From Candidatus Uhrbacteria bacterium (GTDB lineage Bacteria > Patescibacteriota > Patescibacteriia > UBA9934): 38,858 bases of DNA. The stretch spans positions 1 to 38,858 of the forward strand of contig CALRAI010000006.1 in assembly GCA_943350635.1 (NCBI GenBank), in the 5' to 3' direction. Positions 7,484 to 14,895 of this stretch are shown in pieces. The first letter of the stretch is position 1, and every line of letters starts with the position of its first letter. The notes below the pieces were generated by a model. It did no database searches and was not told the DNA's origin. It saw only the letters and a list, made by a program, of their open reading frames with translations. The position numbers were made by a program, and so were the translations under genes.

Positions 7484-8068
7484 TTATCCGATCACTTTGT
7501 CAATAAGTCCATATTTTTGAGCCTCTTTCGCAGTCATGAAGTTATCGCGCTCCGTGTCGATCGCTACGGTCTTCATGGGTTTTCCCGTGTGTTTTGCCAA
7601 AATATCATTCAAACTGTCCCGAACCGCCAAAATTCGATCCGCATGAATCTTAATATCCGTTGCCTGCCCCTTCACACCGCCAAGCACCTGATGGATCATC
7701 ACTTCCGCATTTGGGAGCGCAAAACGTTTCCCAGGGGCTCCAGCGGCCAACAACACGGCACCCATGCTTGCCGCCATCCCGATACAGATCGTGGAAACCT
7801 TCGGCTGAATGTATTGCATGGTGTCGTAAATTGCTAATCCTGCCGTAACCGACCCTCCCGGAGAATTGATGTACATCGTAATCTCTTTTTCCTTGTCCTG
7901 GCTCTCCAAGAAAAGCAACTGCGCAATAACTGCGTTCGCTACGCTATCATCGATCTCGGTACCGAGAAAAACAATCCGATCCTTCAGCAATCGGGAATAA
8001 ATATCGTACGCTCGTTCACCGTTCGCGGTCTTCTCAATCACCGACGGAATAAGGTAGTTGTTTTGCAT
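7484..8068 (-). CDS. clpP: ATP-dependent Clp protease proteolytic subunit
   Basis: This 194-aa serine protease subunit forms the ClpP tetradecamer that degrades proteins unfolded by ClpX or ClpC. The catalytic Ser101 lies in GMAASMGAV, His126 in PNAEVMIHQ, and the Asp in the DTERDNFM segment near residue 174; the oxyanion region SPGGSV is at 69-74. Length and N-terminus ([10 protein letters not shown], matching the usual L.P.V.E..) are typical. It has its own promoter at 8096-8124, so it is not part of the upstream suf operon. The unpaired ATPase is not in the window. Confidence 0.97.
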   Translation of the reverse strand: MQNNYLIPSVIEKTANGERAYDIYSRLLKDRIVFLGTEIDDSVANAVIAQLLFLESQDKEKEITMYINSPGGSVTAGLAIYDTMQYIQPKVSTICIGMAASMGAVLLAAGAPGKRFALPNAEVMIHQVLGGVKGQATDIKIHADRILAVRDSLNDILAKHTGKPMKTVAIDTERDNFMTAKEAQKYGLIDKVIG

Positions 8069-8095
8069 AAAGTTAGGGAAAAATCACGTACCAAA

Positions 8096-8124
8096 ATCAT
8101 ACCAACTTAGCAGTCTCTTGCCAA
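8096..8124 (-). promoter_or_regulatory. clpP promoter with overlapping inverted repeat
   Basis: On the minus strand: TTGGCA, 17-bp spacer, TATGAT. A perfect 10-bp inverted repeat TTAGCAGTCT-N7-AGACTGCTAA (8107-8133) covers the -35 box and most of the spacer, a natural site for a repressor. No T run follows it, so it is not a good terminator. Regulation is inferred. Confidence 0.65.
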
Positions 8125-8153
8125 GACTGCTAACCTCATCGAAGCTTCACACT

Positions 8154-8801
8154 CTACAGCTCTACAATCCGCGTTGGCATCAATACTTCCGCAAACGCGT
8201 CAGAATGCGTAACAACAACAAAGCCCGTTCCTTCCGATCGGAGCTTCGCAATCGCGGCGGCGGCGATTGAGCAGGAGGCGGAATCGAGGCCAGAATCAAT
8301 TTCGTCGAGAAGAGCAAATTTTGGCTTCAAAAGAACAAGCTGAAAAAGCTCGGCGCGTTTTTTCTCACCACCAGACATAGAAAGATTCAACGTCTTGTGT
8401 GCAAAATCTTCAGGCAAACCAAGTTCAGCAAGAGTTTCGCGAATACGATGTTGCGCTTCGGGAACTTCGGCAATGCCGCACATCGTCTCCAATGCCGCAC
8501 GAGCAACCACACCGAGAGACACGCCGTCGATTGCAGGAGGCTCTTGATGCGCAAGAAAAATACCCGACCGTGCAATCTCGTACGTTTTCTTACCGATCAA
8601 CGACTCACCATTCACGGAAAAATCACCGGCGATAATCTCGACACCAGGCAATACCATCATCGCCGAAAGAAGCGAACTCTTCCCTGCGCCATTCTTTCCG
8701 CGAATCACAATCAGCTCCCCCGGCGCACAAACAAAAGAAATATCGGAAAGAATTTCTTTTCCGGCGCGAGCAATGAAAAGATGATCAACGACGAGACTCA
8801 T
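8154..8801 (-). CDS. sufC: SUF Fe-S assembly ATPase SufC
   Basis: This 215-aa ABC-type ATPase powers the SufBCD scaffold in iron-sulfur cluster assembly. Walker A is GKNGAGKSS (near residue 35, with Lys in place of the usual Pro), the ABC signature is LSMSGGEKKR, Walker B is FALLDEIDSGLD and the switch His is in VTHS. The SufC-typical E.DSGLD and SGGEKKR sequences separate it from transport ATPases. The track start is 16 codons too early; ATG at 8801 gives MSLVVDHLFI and overlaps the sufU stop by 4 nt (ATGA). It is the last gene of the suf operon. It is slightly shorter than the usual 245-250 aa, mainly at the C-terminus. Confidence 0.93.
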   Translation of the reverse strand: MSLVVDHLFIARAGKEILSDISFVCAPGELIVIRGKNGAGKSSLLSAMMVLPGVEIIAGDFSVNGESLIGKKTYEIARSGIFLAHQEPPAIDGVSLGVVARAALETMCGIAEVPEAQHRIRETLAELGLPEDFAHKTLNLSMSGGEKKRAELFQLVLLKPKFALLDEIDSGLDSASCSIAAAAIAKLRSEGTGFVVVTHSDAFAEVLMPTRIVEL

Positions 8802-9157
8802 AGTTTGGAAATAGCATCTTGCAGTGCCTTGAGTGGTGTCGTCAAACATCGTTCACGGAGTGGACTCACAGCAACGCCGAGAAACGACCGCACCAAGTCA
8901 CCATTCATCGCCTTCGTCTGATCGATGGCGCCGATTACACGATCGACAATAACCGCAGCCGAGGCGCGACTAATTACGCAACCTTTCGCCTCAAACGACA
9001 CATCAACGATTGCATCATCAATCACCTTCAACCACACCGTGCACGCATCACCACAACTCGCATTCACTGCAGTGGCCGAAACCGTCGCATCCATCATCGG
9101 ATCCTTTCGATGAGAACGATTCGCAAGCGCGAGAAGATTTTCGTATTCAAGAAGCAT
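8798..9157 (-). CDS. sufU: SufU-type Fe-S scaffold / sulfur-transfer protein
   Basis: This 119-aa IscU/SufU fold protein carries the three conserved cysteines of the family in NASCGDACTVWL, EAKGCVISRASA and RERCLTTPLKAL, with the Asp next to the first Cys. In Gram-positive SUF systems SufU binds zinc and relays persulfide sulfur from SufS to SufBCD. The segment between the second and third Cys is normal, including the sufU-type gap around VGAIDQTKAMNGD. It begins 1 nt after the sufS stop and overlaps sufC. The protein is short compared with typical SufU (about 145 aa) because of a compact N-terminus and loops, but no key residue is lost. Confidence 0.9.
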   Translation of the reverse strand: MLLEYENLLALANRSHRKDPMMDATVSATAVNASCGDACTVWLKVIDDAIVDVSFEAKGCVISRASAAVIVDRVIGAIDQTKAMNGDLVRSFLGVAVSPLRERCLTTPLKALQDAISKL

Positions 9158-9158
9158 A

Positions 9159-10406
9159 TTATACCTTCAACTTCTTTACGATCACTTTCAAATTACTGAC
9201 GAGTGCCTCGACATCCTGCGCGTCGTTATACATTGCCAAACTTGCACGGAGAGTTCCGTATGATGACAGTTTTTCGACGAGTGGCACAGCACAATGATTC
9301 CCCGCACGAACACAAACACCCCGCTGACCAAGCATATCGGCGATATCGTGAGGGTGCATACCGTCGATCATAAAGGAAACGATCCCAACAGCACCTGGAG
9401 GATCGAAAACAGTGACATCGGGGATTGATCGGAGATCGGTGATAAGCCTTCGACGGAGCACATTCACTGGATCCCCGTATTCGCGAGGATGACACCACTG
9501 TGAATGATGCTGTCCCTGGATCCATTTCGCCGCCGCAGCGAATCCGATCGCACTTTCAACGTTTGGAGAACCGCCTTCGAATTTTTCGACTCCAGCTTTC
9601 CAAACGGCATCATCGGCTGTGATCGAATCCACCATTCCTCCACCAACAATCATTGGCTCTAGAGAATCGATGAGACTCGGGGAAAGAATCATCGCCGCGA
9701 TTCCTGCAGGGCCGTAACATTTGTGGGAACCGAAGACGAGAGCATCAGCGCCAAGATCGGCAATATTGATAGGAAGGTGTGCGGCAGCTTGTGCAGCGTC
9801 AACGATGATAATTGGCGCAAACCCCTCCTTACTCCCCCTTGGCAGAGGGAGGGTCCGAACGGCTCGTGTGAAATCTGCGATCGGCAACACTGTTCCCAAA
9901 ACATTCGACATCATCGTCATTGCGACAATCCTCGTCCGAGAGTCCATCATCGCAATTGCACCGTCAAGATCCAATGTAAAATCCGCTAACATTGGCATCG
10001 TTTTCACAATCACGCCTCGTTCTTTTGCAATGCGTCGCCACGGTAAAATATTCGCGTGGTGCTCAAATGGTGAAAGAAGAATTTCGTCACCAGGCTGCAA
10101 ACGATCACGTAATCCGAACGCAATCATGTTCAATCCTTCTGTCACACTCTTTGTAAAAACACAGCGTTCAGAATCGGCTCCGACGAAATGCGCAACGTTC
10201 GATCGTGCATCGTCGTATTGCTGTATCGTCTCTCCCGCCAAAGGATATAATCCACGTCCAACATTACTTCGACCACCAAGACGATACGCGTGCATCGCGT
10301 CAATTGCAGATTGATGGATCTGTGTTGTCGCGGCATTATCCAAATACGCCACGTCGCGACGAAGACCTGGAAATTGCACGCGAATATTTTCAAAATCGTT
10401 CATCAT
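9159..10406 (-). CDS. sufS: cysteine desulfurase SufS
   Basis: The 415-aa PLP enzyme removes sulfur from cysteine as a persulfide for cluster assembly. Visible features: the N-terminal YLDNAATTQ, the PLP aspartate region IIVDAAQAAAHLP, the Schiff-base lysine in GSHKCYGPAG, the active-site Cys in RAGNHCAVP and the RAS..MYN anion-binding site. The start is ATG 10406 (or 10403), overlapping the sufD stop; the track start lies inside sufD. Two short segments are foreign to the family: LPLPRGSKEGFAP before the conserved Asp strand, and HPREYGDPVN in the small domain. Both are encoded by palindromic repeat-like DNA (9821-9853 and 9467-9493). Confidence 0.94.
   Translation of the reverse strand: MMNDFENIRVQFPGLRRDVAYLDNAATTQIHQSAIDAMHAYRLGGRSNVGRGLYPLAGETIQQYDDARSNVAHFVGADSERCVFTKSVTEGLNMIAFGLRDRLQPGDEILLSPFEHHANILPWRRIAKERGVIVKTMPMLADFTLDLDGAIAMMDSRTRIVAMTMMSNVLGTVLPIADFTRAVRTLPLPRGSKEGFAPIIIVDAAQAAAHLPINIADLGADALVFGSHKCYGPAGIAAMILSPSLIDSLEPMIVGGGMVDSITADDAVWKAGVEKFEGGSPNVESAIGFAAAAKWIQGQHHSQWCHPREYGDPVNVLRRRLITDLRSIPDVTVFDPPGAVGIVSFMIDGMHPHDIADMLGQRGVCVRAGNHCAVPLVEKLSSYGTLRASLAMYNDAQDVEALVSNLKVIVKKLKV
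9467..9493. repeat. in-gene palindromic repeat, family A copy 1
   Basis: The 27-bp element CTGGATCCCC-GTATTC-GCGAGGATGAC lies in frame inside sufS and encodes HPREYGDPV. It matches the smc copy at 26910-26936 at 25 of 27 positions. Both resemble the widespread interspersed repeat whose translations read HPREGGDPV or WIPAFAGMT in other bacteria (recalled, not searched). Confidence 0.75.
9821..9853. repeat. in-gene palindromic repeat, family B copy 1
   Basis: CCCCTCCTTACTCCCC followed by CTTGGCAGAGGGAGGG forms an imperfect palindrome inside sufS, encoding the extra loop LPLPRGSKEGF. A related element with the same CCCCTCCTTRCTC and CCTTGGCAGAG ends, but a longer centre, lies inside rnhB (12894-12961). 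Confidence 0.6.
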
Positions 10407-11071
10407 ATCGTCGCGTCCGTCATCGATCCTGCTGGGCATAACAAGCCATCAGCAATAATCGTCATCGCTTCATTACGATCAATTCCTCGGGTTGCACAAT
10501 ATGCTAACGCAGATGTGCTTGGGCGAGAAATGCTTACCGCATGTTTTGCCTTCACCATATTCGTCGCAATATCAAGCTCAGGAATCGCGCGAATGCTCGC
10601 AGATTCTCCCATAAGCATTCCACGAATCGTGGTTGAAATATTCCCACTGTTCACCGACTGGTGAACTACAACTCGTTCACGAACAACGGCACGAGCCGCA
10701 TCTTCCGCCACCACTCGGTTGTCGATAATACATCGCGAATCATTTCCAGAAATATCGACGTCATCGGAAATTTCACATCGTGCACTTCCCCTCATGCGAA
10801 TCGATGATGAAAGTTCAATGGATGTAGAGTCTCCGATCGCAGTAACTGCACGATCGATGACACAATCGGACTCGAGATCACCAACAACGAAAATCGAAAG
10901 CGATGCACCAGTGTGAACTCGCACAGCAATCGAGATCGAAGCATATAATGCAACATCGATCCGATGCGAAATATTCATTCCCGGCAATACATCGATATCC
11001 AAAACATACTCCGCGATTGACGACCGCACGATCGGTGACTCGGAAAGTGGCTTTTCATTGAACCCAATCAT
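10403..11071 (-). CDS. sufD: SufD-like Fe-S scaffold subunit, compact form
   Basis: The 222-aa protein matches the core right-handed beta-helix of SufB/SufD (alternating hydrophobic strands from residue ~20 to 150) and ends with the SufBD-type C-terminal helices (STSALAYCATRGIDRNEAMTIIADGLL, compare YLATRGLNPEASRRAIVNGF in the SufB here). Typical SufD has about 400-440 aa, so the N-terminal helical domain is missing. Position between sufB and sufS, with 4-nt overlaps at both ends, supports the SufD role: heterodimer partner of SufB in the SufBC2D scaffold. Reduction rather than decay is inferred, because the frame and junctions are intact. Confidence 0.85.
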   Translation of the reverse strand: MIGFNEKPLSESPIVRSSIAEYVLDIDVLPGMNISHRIDVALYASISIAVRVHTGASLSIFVVGDLESDCVIDRAVTAIGDSTSIELSSSIRMRGSARCEISDDVDISGNDSRCIIDNRVVAEDAARAVVRERVVVHQSVNSGNISTTIRGMLMGESASIRAIPELDIATNMVKAKHAVSISRPSTSALAYCATRGIDRNEAMTIIADGLLCPAGSMTDATI

Positions 11072-12450
11072 AGGCTTCCCTCCATTTCTAAATTCACAAG
11101 TTCTAGGAATTCGACAGCATATTCAAGCGGCAATTCCTTCACAATAGGATCAAAAAACCCGTTCACTATTGCGCGACGTGATGCTTCAGGATTCAATCCG
11201 CGTGTTGCGAGGTAGGCAAGCTGATCGTCATCAATCTTTCCTACGGTCGCTTCGTGAGTAATGGCACAATCTGGCGCAGCATCATCAATAATCGGAATCG
11301 TTTCTGCATGCGATTCGCCGTCTAACATCATCGTGTCGCAAACCACATTCACCGTGGATCCTTGTGCTCCCTTCGTCGCCAGTACTAAACCACGATACGT
11401 CGAAACTCCCCCACCAACCGCAATCGTTTTGGATCGTACGTTCGCGCTCGTCATAGGCGCCACGAGCACAACCTTATGCCCGGTGTCTTGATTCTGCCCC
11501 GGCCCCGCAAATGCAACGCCAAGAAAATCGGATTTCGATCGTGCACCTCGCAATACCGACATCGGATACAGCATCGTCACACCGCTTCCCATATTCCCGT
11601 TCACCCAAATAATCGATCCATCTTCATCAACCAACGCACGCTTCGTATTCAAATTAAACGTGTTCTTACTCCAATTTTCAATGGACGTGTATCGCACCGT
11701 TGCGCCATTCTTTACATGAATCTCGACACATCCAGCATGTAATGCAGCGCTATCGTATTTTGGTGCAGAACACCCTTCGATATAATGAGTCTCGCTCCCT
11801 TCATCAGCGATGATCAGCGTATGTTCAAACTGCCCGCCACGTTCCGCGTTCATTCGAAAATATGCTTGTAACGGAATCGTTACCTTCACATTCTTTGGCA
11901 CATAAATAAACGTTCCTCCGCTCCATACTGCCGCGTGTAATGCCGCAAAATAATGATCGTGAATAGGCACACAACTCGTCATGAAATATTGTTCGACGAG
12001 ATCGGAATATTCACGCACCGCAACATCCATATTCAAAAAAACGACTCCTTGGTCTGCAAGATCTTTTTGCAAATTGTGATACACGATTTCCGAATCGTAC
12101 TGCGCACCAACACCAGCCAAGCCATGACGTTCCGATTCGGGAATCCCAAGTTTCTCAAATGTTGTTCGGATTTCTTCTGGCACGTCATCCCAGGTTCGAT
12201 TCTCTTTAGAATTCGGCTGGATAAAGTACGAGATTGCTGTGAGATCGAGGCCATCGAGTGAAGGACCAAAGTTAGGAAGAGGCTTATTCGAAAGGTATTC
12301 CAGCGCTTTTAGTCGTTTCTCCGTCATCCACACTGGTTCGTCCTTCGATGATGCAATACGAAAAATACCCTCACGCGAAAGGCCAAGAGGGGCAGTATAT
12401 TTTGGAGCATGTGCACTTGCTGATTCGAGCGCTTCGCGCAGGGCATCCAT
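11068..12450 (-). CDS. sufB: SUF Fe-S cluster scaffold SufB
   Basis: The 460-aa product is the main scaffold on which the Fe-S cluster is built. It has the N-terminal helical region (GLSREGIFRIASSKDEPVWMTEKRLKAL), the beta-helix core (SGGTFIYVPKNVKV, GSETHYIEGCSAP, SIENWSKNTFNLNTKRA), the conserved CDTMMLDGESHAET segment with its Cys, and the helical end THEATVGKIDDDQLAYLATRGL. The track start is 63 codons too far upstream and reads through another small gene; ATG 12450 matches the family N-terminus and length. Translational overlap with sufD (ATGA). Promoter and start of the operon lie at 12619-12624. Confidence 0.96.
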   Translation of the reverse strand: MDALREALESASAHAPKYTAPLGLSREGIFRIASSKDEPVWMTEKRLKALEYLSNKPLPNFGPSLDGLDLTAISYFIQPNSKENRTWDDVPEEIRTTFEKLGIPESERHGLAGVGAQYDSEIVYHNLQKDLADQGVVFLNMDVAVREYSDLVEQYFMTSCVPIHDHYFAALHAAVWSGGTFIYVPKNVKVTIPLQAYFRMNAERGGQFEHTLIIADEGSETHYIEGCSAPKYDSAALHAGCVEIHVKNGATVRYTSIENWSKNTFNLNTKRALVDEDGSIIWVNGNMGSGVTMLYPMSVLRGARSKSDFLGVAFAGPGQNQDTGHKVVLVAPMTSANVRSKTIAVGGGVSTYRGLVLATKGAQGSTVNVVCDTMMLDGESHAETIPIIDDAAPDCAITHEATVGKIDDDQLAYLATRGLNPEASRRAIVNGFFDPIVKELPLEYAVEFLELVNLEMEGSL

Positions 12451-12490
12451 AGACTGCCACTGTAGCGAAAATTCCCGATCTGGTGAAGTG

Positions 12491-12610
12491 CTAGCTTGCA
12501 AACACGATTGCTGCAACACCCACAAGGAACGTAACAATCGCAAGAATCGTGGAAGCTTCAAGCACCGTTGCACGGGATTGTGCTGCTTTTGTTTGTCGTC
12601 GAACTGCCAT
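12491..12610 (-). CDS. 39-aa single-span membrane peptide at head of suf operon
   Basis: This small ORF encodes a basic N-terminus (MAVRRQTKAAQSR) and one hydrophobic helix (STILAIVTFLVGVAAIVFA), so N-in/C-out topology is expected. It is the first gene after TATACT (12619-12624), which lies exactly 8 nt before its ATG, and is 40 nt upstream of sufB. The track shows it only as the end of an 84-aa ORF whose first half is antisense to nothing conserved and overlaps rnhB. No family is recognised. It could be a leader gene or a membrane adaptor; function unknown. Confidence 0.6.
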   Translation of the reverse strand: MAVRRQTKAAQSRATVLEASTILAIVTFLVGVAAIVFAS

Positions 12611-12626
12611 ATGCATCCAGTATACA

Positions 12627-13298
12627 TCATCCATGCCAAAAGGTTTTTCGATGAATTGGTGATAAGCCAAGAGCACGAATTGCAGCTTGATGCACTTTCG
12701 TTCCGTAGCCTTTATGCGACGAGAAATCGTAGCCCGGGAATTCAAGATCGAACTTCTCCATCAGCGTATCGCGATACTCCTTTGCAACAATCGATGCTGC
12801 GGCAATCGAAAAATTCTTGTCGTCACCACCGATGATGGTTTCTTGGGGGAGATCGAGAAGCGGAATACGTTGATTGCCATCGACGAGAACCAAGACCCCC
12901 TCCTTGCTCTCGTCCTCCTCGCCCAGCTTCAGGTTCGTCGAACGCCTTGGCAGAGAGAGGGACATAACCGCAGCCCTCATCGCCTTCAACGTTGCTTGAA
13001 GAATATTAATCTCATCGATGTCCTGCGCATCGATTTCAGCAATACCGACCGCGAGCGCTACAGAACGGATTGCTTCCGCCGTGGATCGTCGCCGCTCACG
13101 AGAAAGCGTCTTACTATCGCGAATCACAAACCGATCCGCAAGATTGCGTATCGGATCTGGATTCGACCAATCGAACATCACCGCGGCTGCAACAACAGGC
13201 CCTGCTAAACATCCACGACCAACCTCGTCAACGCCAATAGCGAAAATCCGCGACGTATTCCAAATAGCCAGTTCACGATCGTACGCAAGAGATTTCAT
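12627..13298 (-). CDS. rnhB: ribonuclease HII
   Basis: This 223-aa enzyme cleaves RNA in RNA-DNA hybrids, removing misincorporated ribonucleotides and primers. The catalytic carboxylates are in GVDEVGRGCLAGPV (Asp, Glu), VLVDGNQ and AKEYRDTLM; the C-terminus has SSHKGYGT and SPIHRKTF as in the family. ATG 13298 is chosen over the track start 11 codons upstream. A loop of roughly 15 extra residues (SLPRRSTNLKLGEEDESKEG) precedes the VDGN strand and coincides with a palindromic repeat-like element (12894-12961). The gene ends only 3 nt before the -10 box of the suf operon. Confidence 0.95.
   Translation of the reverse strand: MKSLAYDRELAIWNTSRIFAIGVDEVGRGCLAGPVVAAAVMFDWSNPDPIRNLADRFVIRDSKTLSRERRRSTAEAIRSVALAVGIAEIDAQDIDEINILQATLKAMRAAVMSLSLPRRSTNLKLGEEDESKEGVLVLVDGNQRIPLLDLPQETIIGGDDKNFSIAAASIVAKEYRDTLMEKFDLEFPGYDFSSHKGYGTKVHQAAIRALGLSPIHRKTFWHG
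12894..12961. repeat. in-gene palindromic repeat, family B copy 2
   Basis: Inside rnhB, ACCCCCTCCTTGCTCTC and CCTTGGCAGAGAGAGGG flank about 32 bp. The ends match those of the sufS element at 9821-9853, which lacks most of the centre. The element is in frame and encodes an acidic/basic surface loop absent from typical RNase HII. Confidence 0.55.
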
Positions 13299-13337
13299 AA
13301 CGGAATAATAACAAAAATGAACCGCTTTCACGATTCA

Positions 13338-13362
13338 TTTTTGGTCGGGCCAGAGGGGATCG
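13338..13362. repeat. 25-bp direct copy of the tRNA-Pro 3' end
   Basis: TTTTTGGTCGGGCCAGAGGG plus GATCG is identical to 13520-13544, which covers the CCA end, the 3' acceptor strand and most of the T arm of tRNA-Pro. The copy lies 182 bp away in the same orientation. It resembles the direct repeat left by an integrating element, but no integrase is present. Confidence 0.8.
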
Positions 13363-13491
13363 GCCTCGCCTCTCGGGTCGTCGACACTCCCCTCGGGCTG
13401 GCCACCGCCTCGCCATGTTCGCTAGTGCTCACATATGGCTCCGGCGTTCTCACCCCTACGCACGCCAAATTGTTGGCGTGCTCTGGCCAAC

Positions 13492-13524
13492 AAAAAAAGT
13501 TGCAACAAAGGTTGCAACTTTTTT
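13492..13524 (-). terminator. terminator of tRNA-Pro
   Basis: The 8-bp stem GTTGCAAC-aaag-GTTGCAAC is flanked by A and T runs. Read on the minus strand it directly follows the tRNA-Pro CCA end and finishes in TTTTTTTG. Confidence 0.8.
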
Positions 13525-13599
13525 GGTCGGGCCAGAGGGGATCGAACCCTCGACCTCCTGGTCCCAAACCAGGCGCGCTACCAGCTGCGCTATAGCCCG
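13524..13599 (-). tRNA. tRNA-Pro (TGG)
   Basis: The 76-nt minus-strand gene has a 7-bp acceptor stem (CGGGCTA/TGGCCCG with one G.T), D arm, anticodon stem CCTGG/CCAGG with loop TTTGGGA giving anticodon TGG, a standard T arm (GAGGG-TTCGATC-CCCTC) and an encoded CCA. The track ORFs crossing it are shadows. Confidence 0.95.
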
Positions 13600-13698
13600 A
13601 GGCTCGTTAATGTTCGGCGGAACCGAACGGAACGAAAACAAACACAAACCGATGTGAACGGGGAAAGGATACCTAAAATCGGATCGAGTGTAAAGCAG

Positions 13699-13729
13699 AA
13701 CCCCGCTGGCCTTTTCAAGCAAGCGGGGC
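13699..13729 (-). terminator. GC-rich terminator after the 381-aa gene
   Basis: On the minus strand CCCCGCT...AGCGGGG followed by TTCTGCTTT. A perfect 12-bp palindrome CCGTACGTACGG (13731-13742) lies between this stem and the stop codon. Confidence 0.6.
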
Positions 13730-13749
13730 ACCGTACGTACGGGGTACAT

Positions 13750-14895
13750 CTACCACTCCCCCATCTGAATAAGGGAAAAGTAGAGATTCATCAGCCCCTT
13801 GTTGTGAACAACGTTACAACCATTTTCCGACATCAGCAGTGCTCGCGCAGCTTCTGGAGAAAACGCATACACGTAACCGTCCACCTCATCACTGTCAGGA
13901 TGCGTATTTGACGCGATGATCTGCACCACCTGTTCCACCGTTCCCGGGAAGCACACGGTGTAGAAAAACTCCGGAGAGCCTTCACGCGCAAGCTCACGAG
14001 CAAATCCCACACGAATGAACCGAAATCCATTCACATCGCCAATTTCCTCGTGATGCTCATCCATGATGCTCGCATCGAGCGCCGCAAACAGCTCGTGGTG
14101 TTTGGAGATTGCTGCCCAATTCACTCCGCCAGATGCGGCACAGACACGGCCACGATTCACGTGTGTCCTTCTTCCCCGACGGGTAATAACGAATACGTTG
14201 CTCGCCACACAGAAGATTACACTGCACACTCCCAGACTGAACTGGTAGTACCCGGCATGAAACGGCGAAAGCACACCATTCGCACGCTGTTCACTCTGTC
14301 GCATGGCATCGCGCAGTGTCACCATGCCAAAACGACTAATGAGCTCAGCGGCAAGCAACGAAAGCTCCACACCATCGTCATACCGCCGTTCAATACGAAC
14401 ATCCCCTGAATCCATGGAAGCTTTTGCGCCGCTCCACATACCAAGCGCCACCGTTGCCGTCCACGTTCCTCCTGCAGAAAGTCCGCAGAGATGCGCCTGC
14501 ACATCATCCTGCGCCGGCGTAAGACTCGTACGAAGATACACATACCGTACGAGAGACGCCGCAAGCGCAGAGCCTTCCTGCCGCCAATCGAGCGCACTAC
14601 GGCGTTGAGTAAGGATCGGAAGGTTTTGCGTGAATACCTCCGAGAATCCCATACCACCGTTCGTCCTATCACGAAGATCGGCAAACGGAAGTACACACCG
14701 CAGCCGAGAATCCGCCGCACCAATGAGCATTTCTGAGCAATAGCGGCTCAATACCGACTCCGACGAAACACCGATCAACGGAGAAGTCTCCGCCAATACT
14801 TCACCAGGCGCTGTCACCGTCCATCGATCAAACCGAATGCGTTCTCCACCGTCTCCCTGAAATTCTTCAGGAGCGATCTGCTGTACCACTTTCAT
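13750..14895 (-). CDS. 381-aa orphan protein, possibly degenerate Nudix C-terminus
   Basis: No family is securely recognised. The N-terminal ~190 residues are unfamiliar. From about residue 215 the pattern VFVITRRGRR...NRGRVCAASGG followed by DEHHEEIGDV resembles a Nudix fold with its REUXEEXGU box, in which the initial Arg is Asp; catalysis would be doubtful. A second, weaker Nudix-like repeat (YVYAFSPEAARALL) ends the protein. The ATG at 14895 is preferred over the track GTG because AGGAGT sits 4 nt before it. A 25-codon ORF with its own GGGAGG site overlaps the start (14867-14944), suggesting translational coupling. The gene ends in a GC-rich terminator. It shares Shine-Dalgarno and terminator style with three other orphan loci in the window. 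Confidence 0.7.
   Translation of the reverse strand: MKVVQQIAPEEFQGDGGERIRFDRWTVTAPGEVLAETSPLIGVSSESVLSRYCSEMLIGAADSRLRCVLPFADLRDRTNGGMGFSEVFTQNLPILTQRRSALDWRQEGSALAASLVRYVYLRTSLTPAQDDVQAHLCGLSAGGTWTATVALGMWSGAKASMDSGDVRIERRYDDGVELSLLAAELISRFGMVTLRDAMRQSEQRANGVLSPFHAGYYQFSLGVCSVIFCVASNVFVITRRGRRTHVNRGRVCAASGGVNWAAISKHHELFAALDASIMDEHHEEIGDVNGFRFIRVGFARELAREGSPEFFYTVCFPGTVEQVVQIIASNTHPDSDEVDGYVYAFSPEAARALLMSENGCNVVHNKGLMNLYFSLIQMGEW

Noticed and set aside
10403-11071. sufD as a broken pseudogene
   Set aside because: Although half-length, its frame, 4-nt overlaps with both neighbours and SufD-type C-terminus are intact, so a compact functional gene is more likely.
13364-13498. An additional gene between tRNA-Pro and rnhB
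   Set aside because: No frame has a plausible start or composition; the stretch holds the tRNA terminator, the 25-bp copy and short inverted repeats only.
13317-13911. Several ORFs crossing tRNA-Pro
   Set aside because: They read through the tRNA gene and its terminator; their similar translations come from the duplicated tRNA segment.
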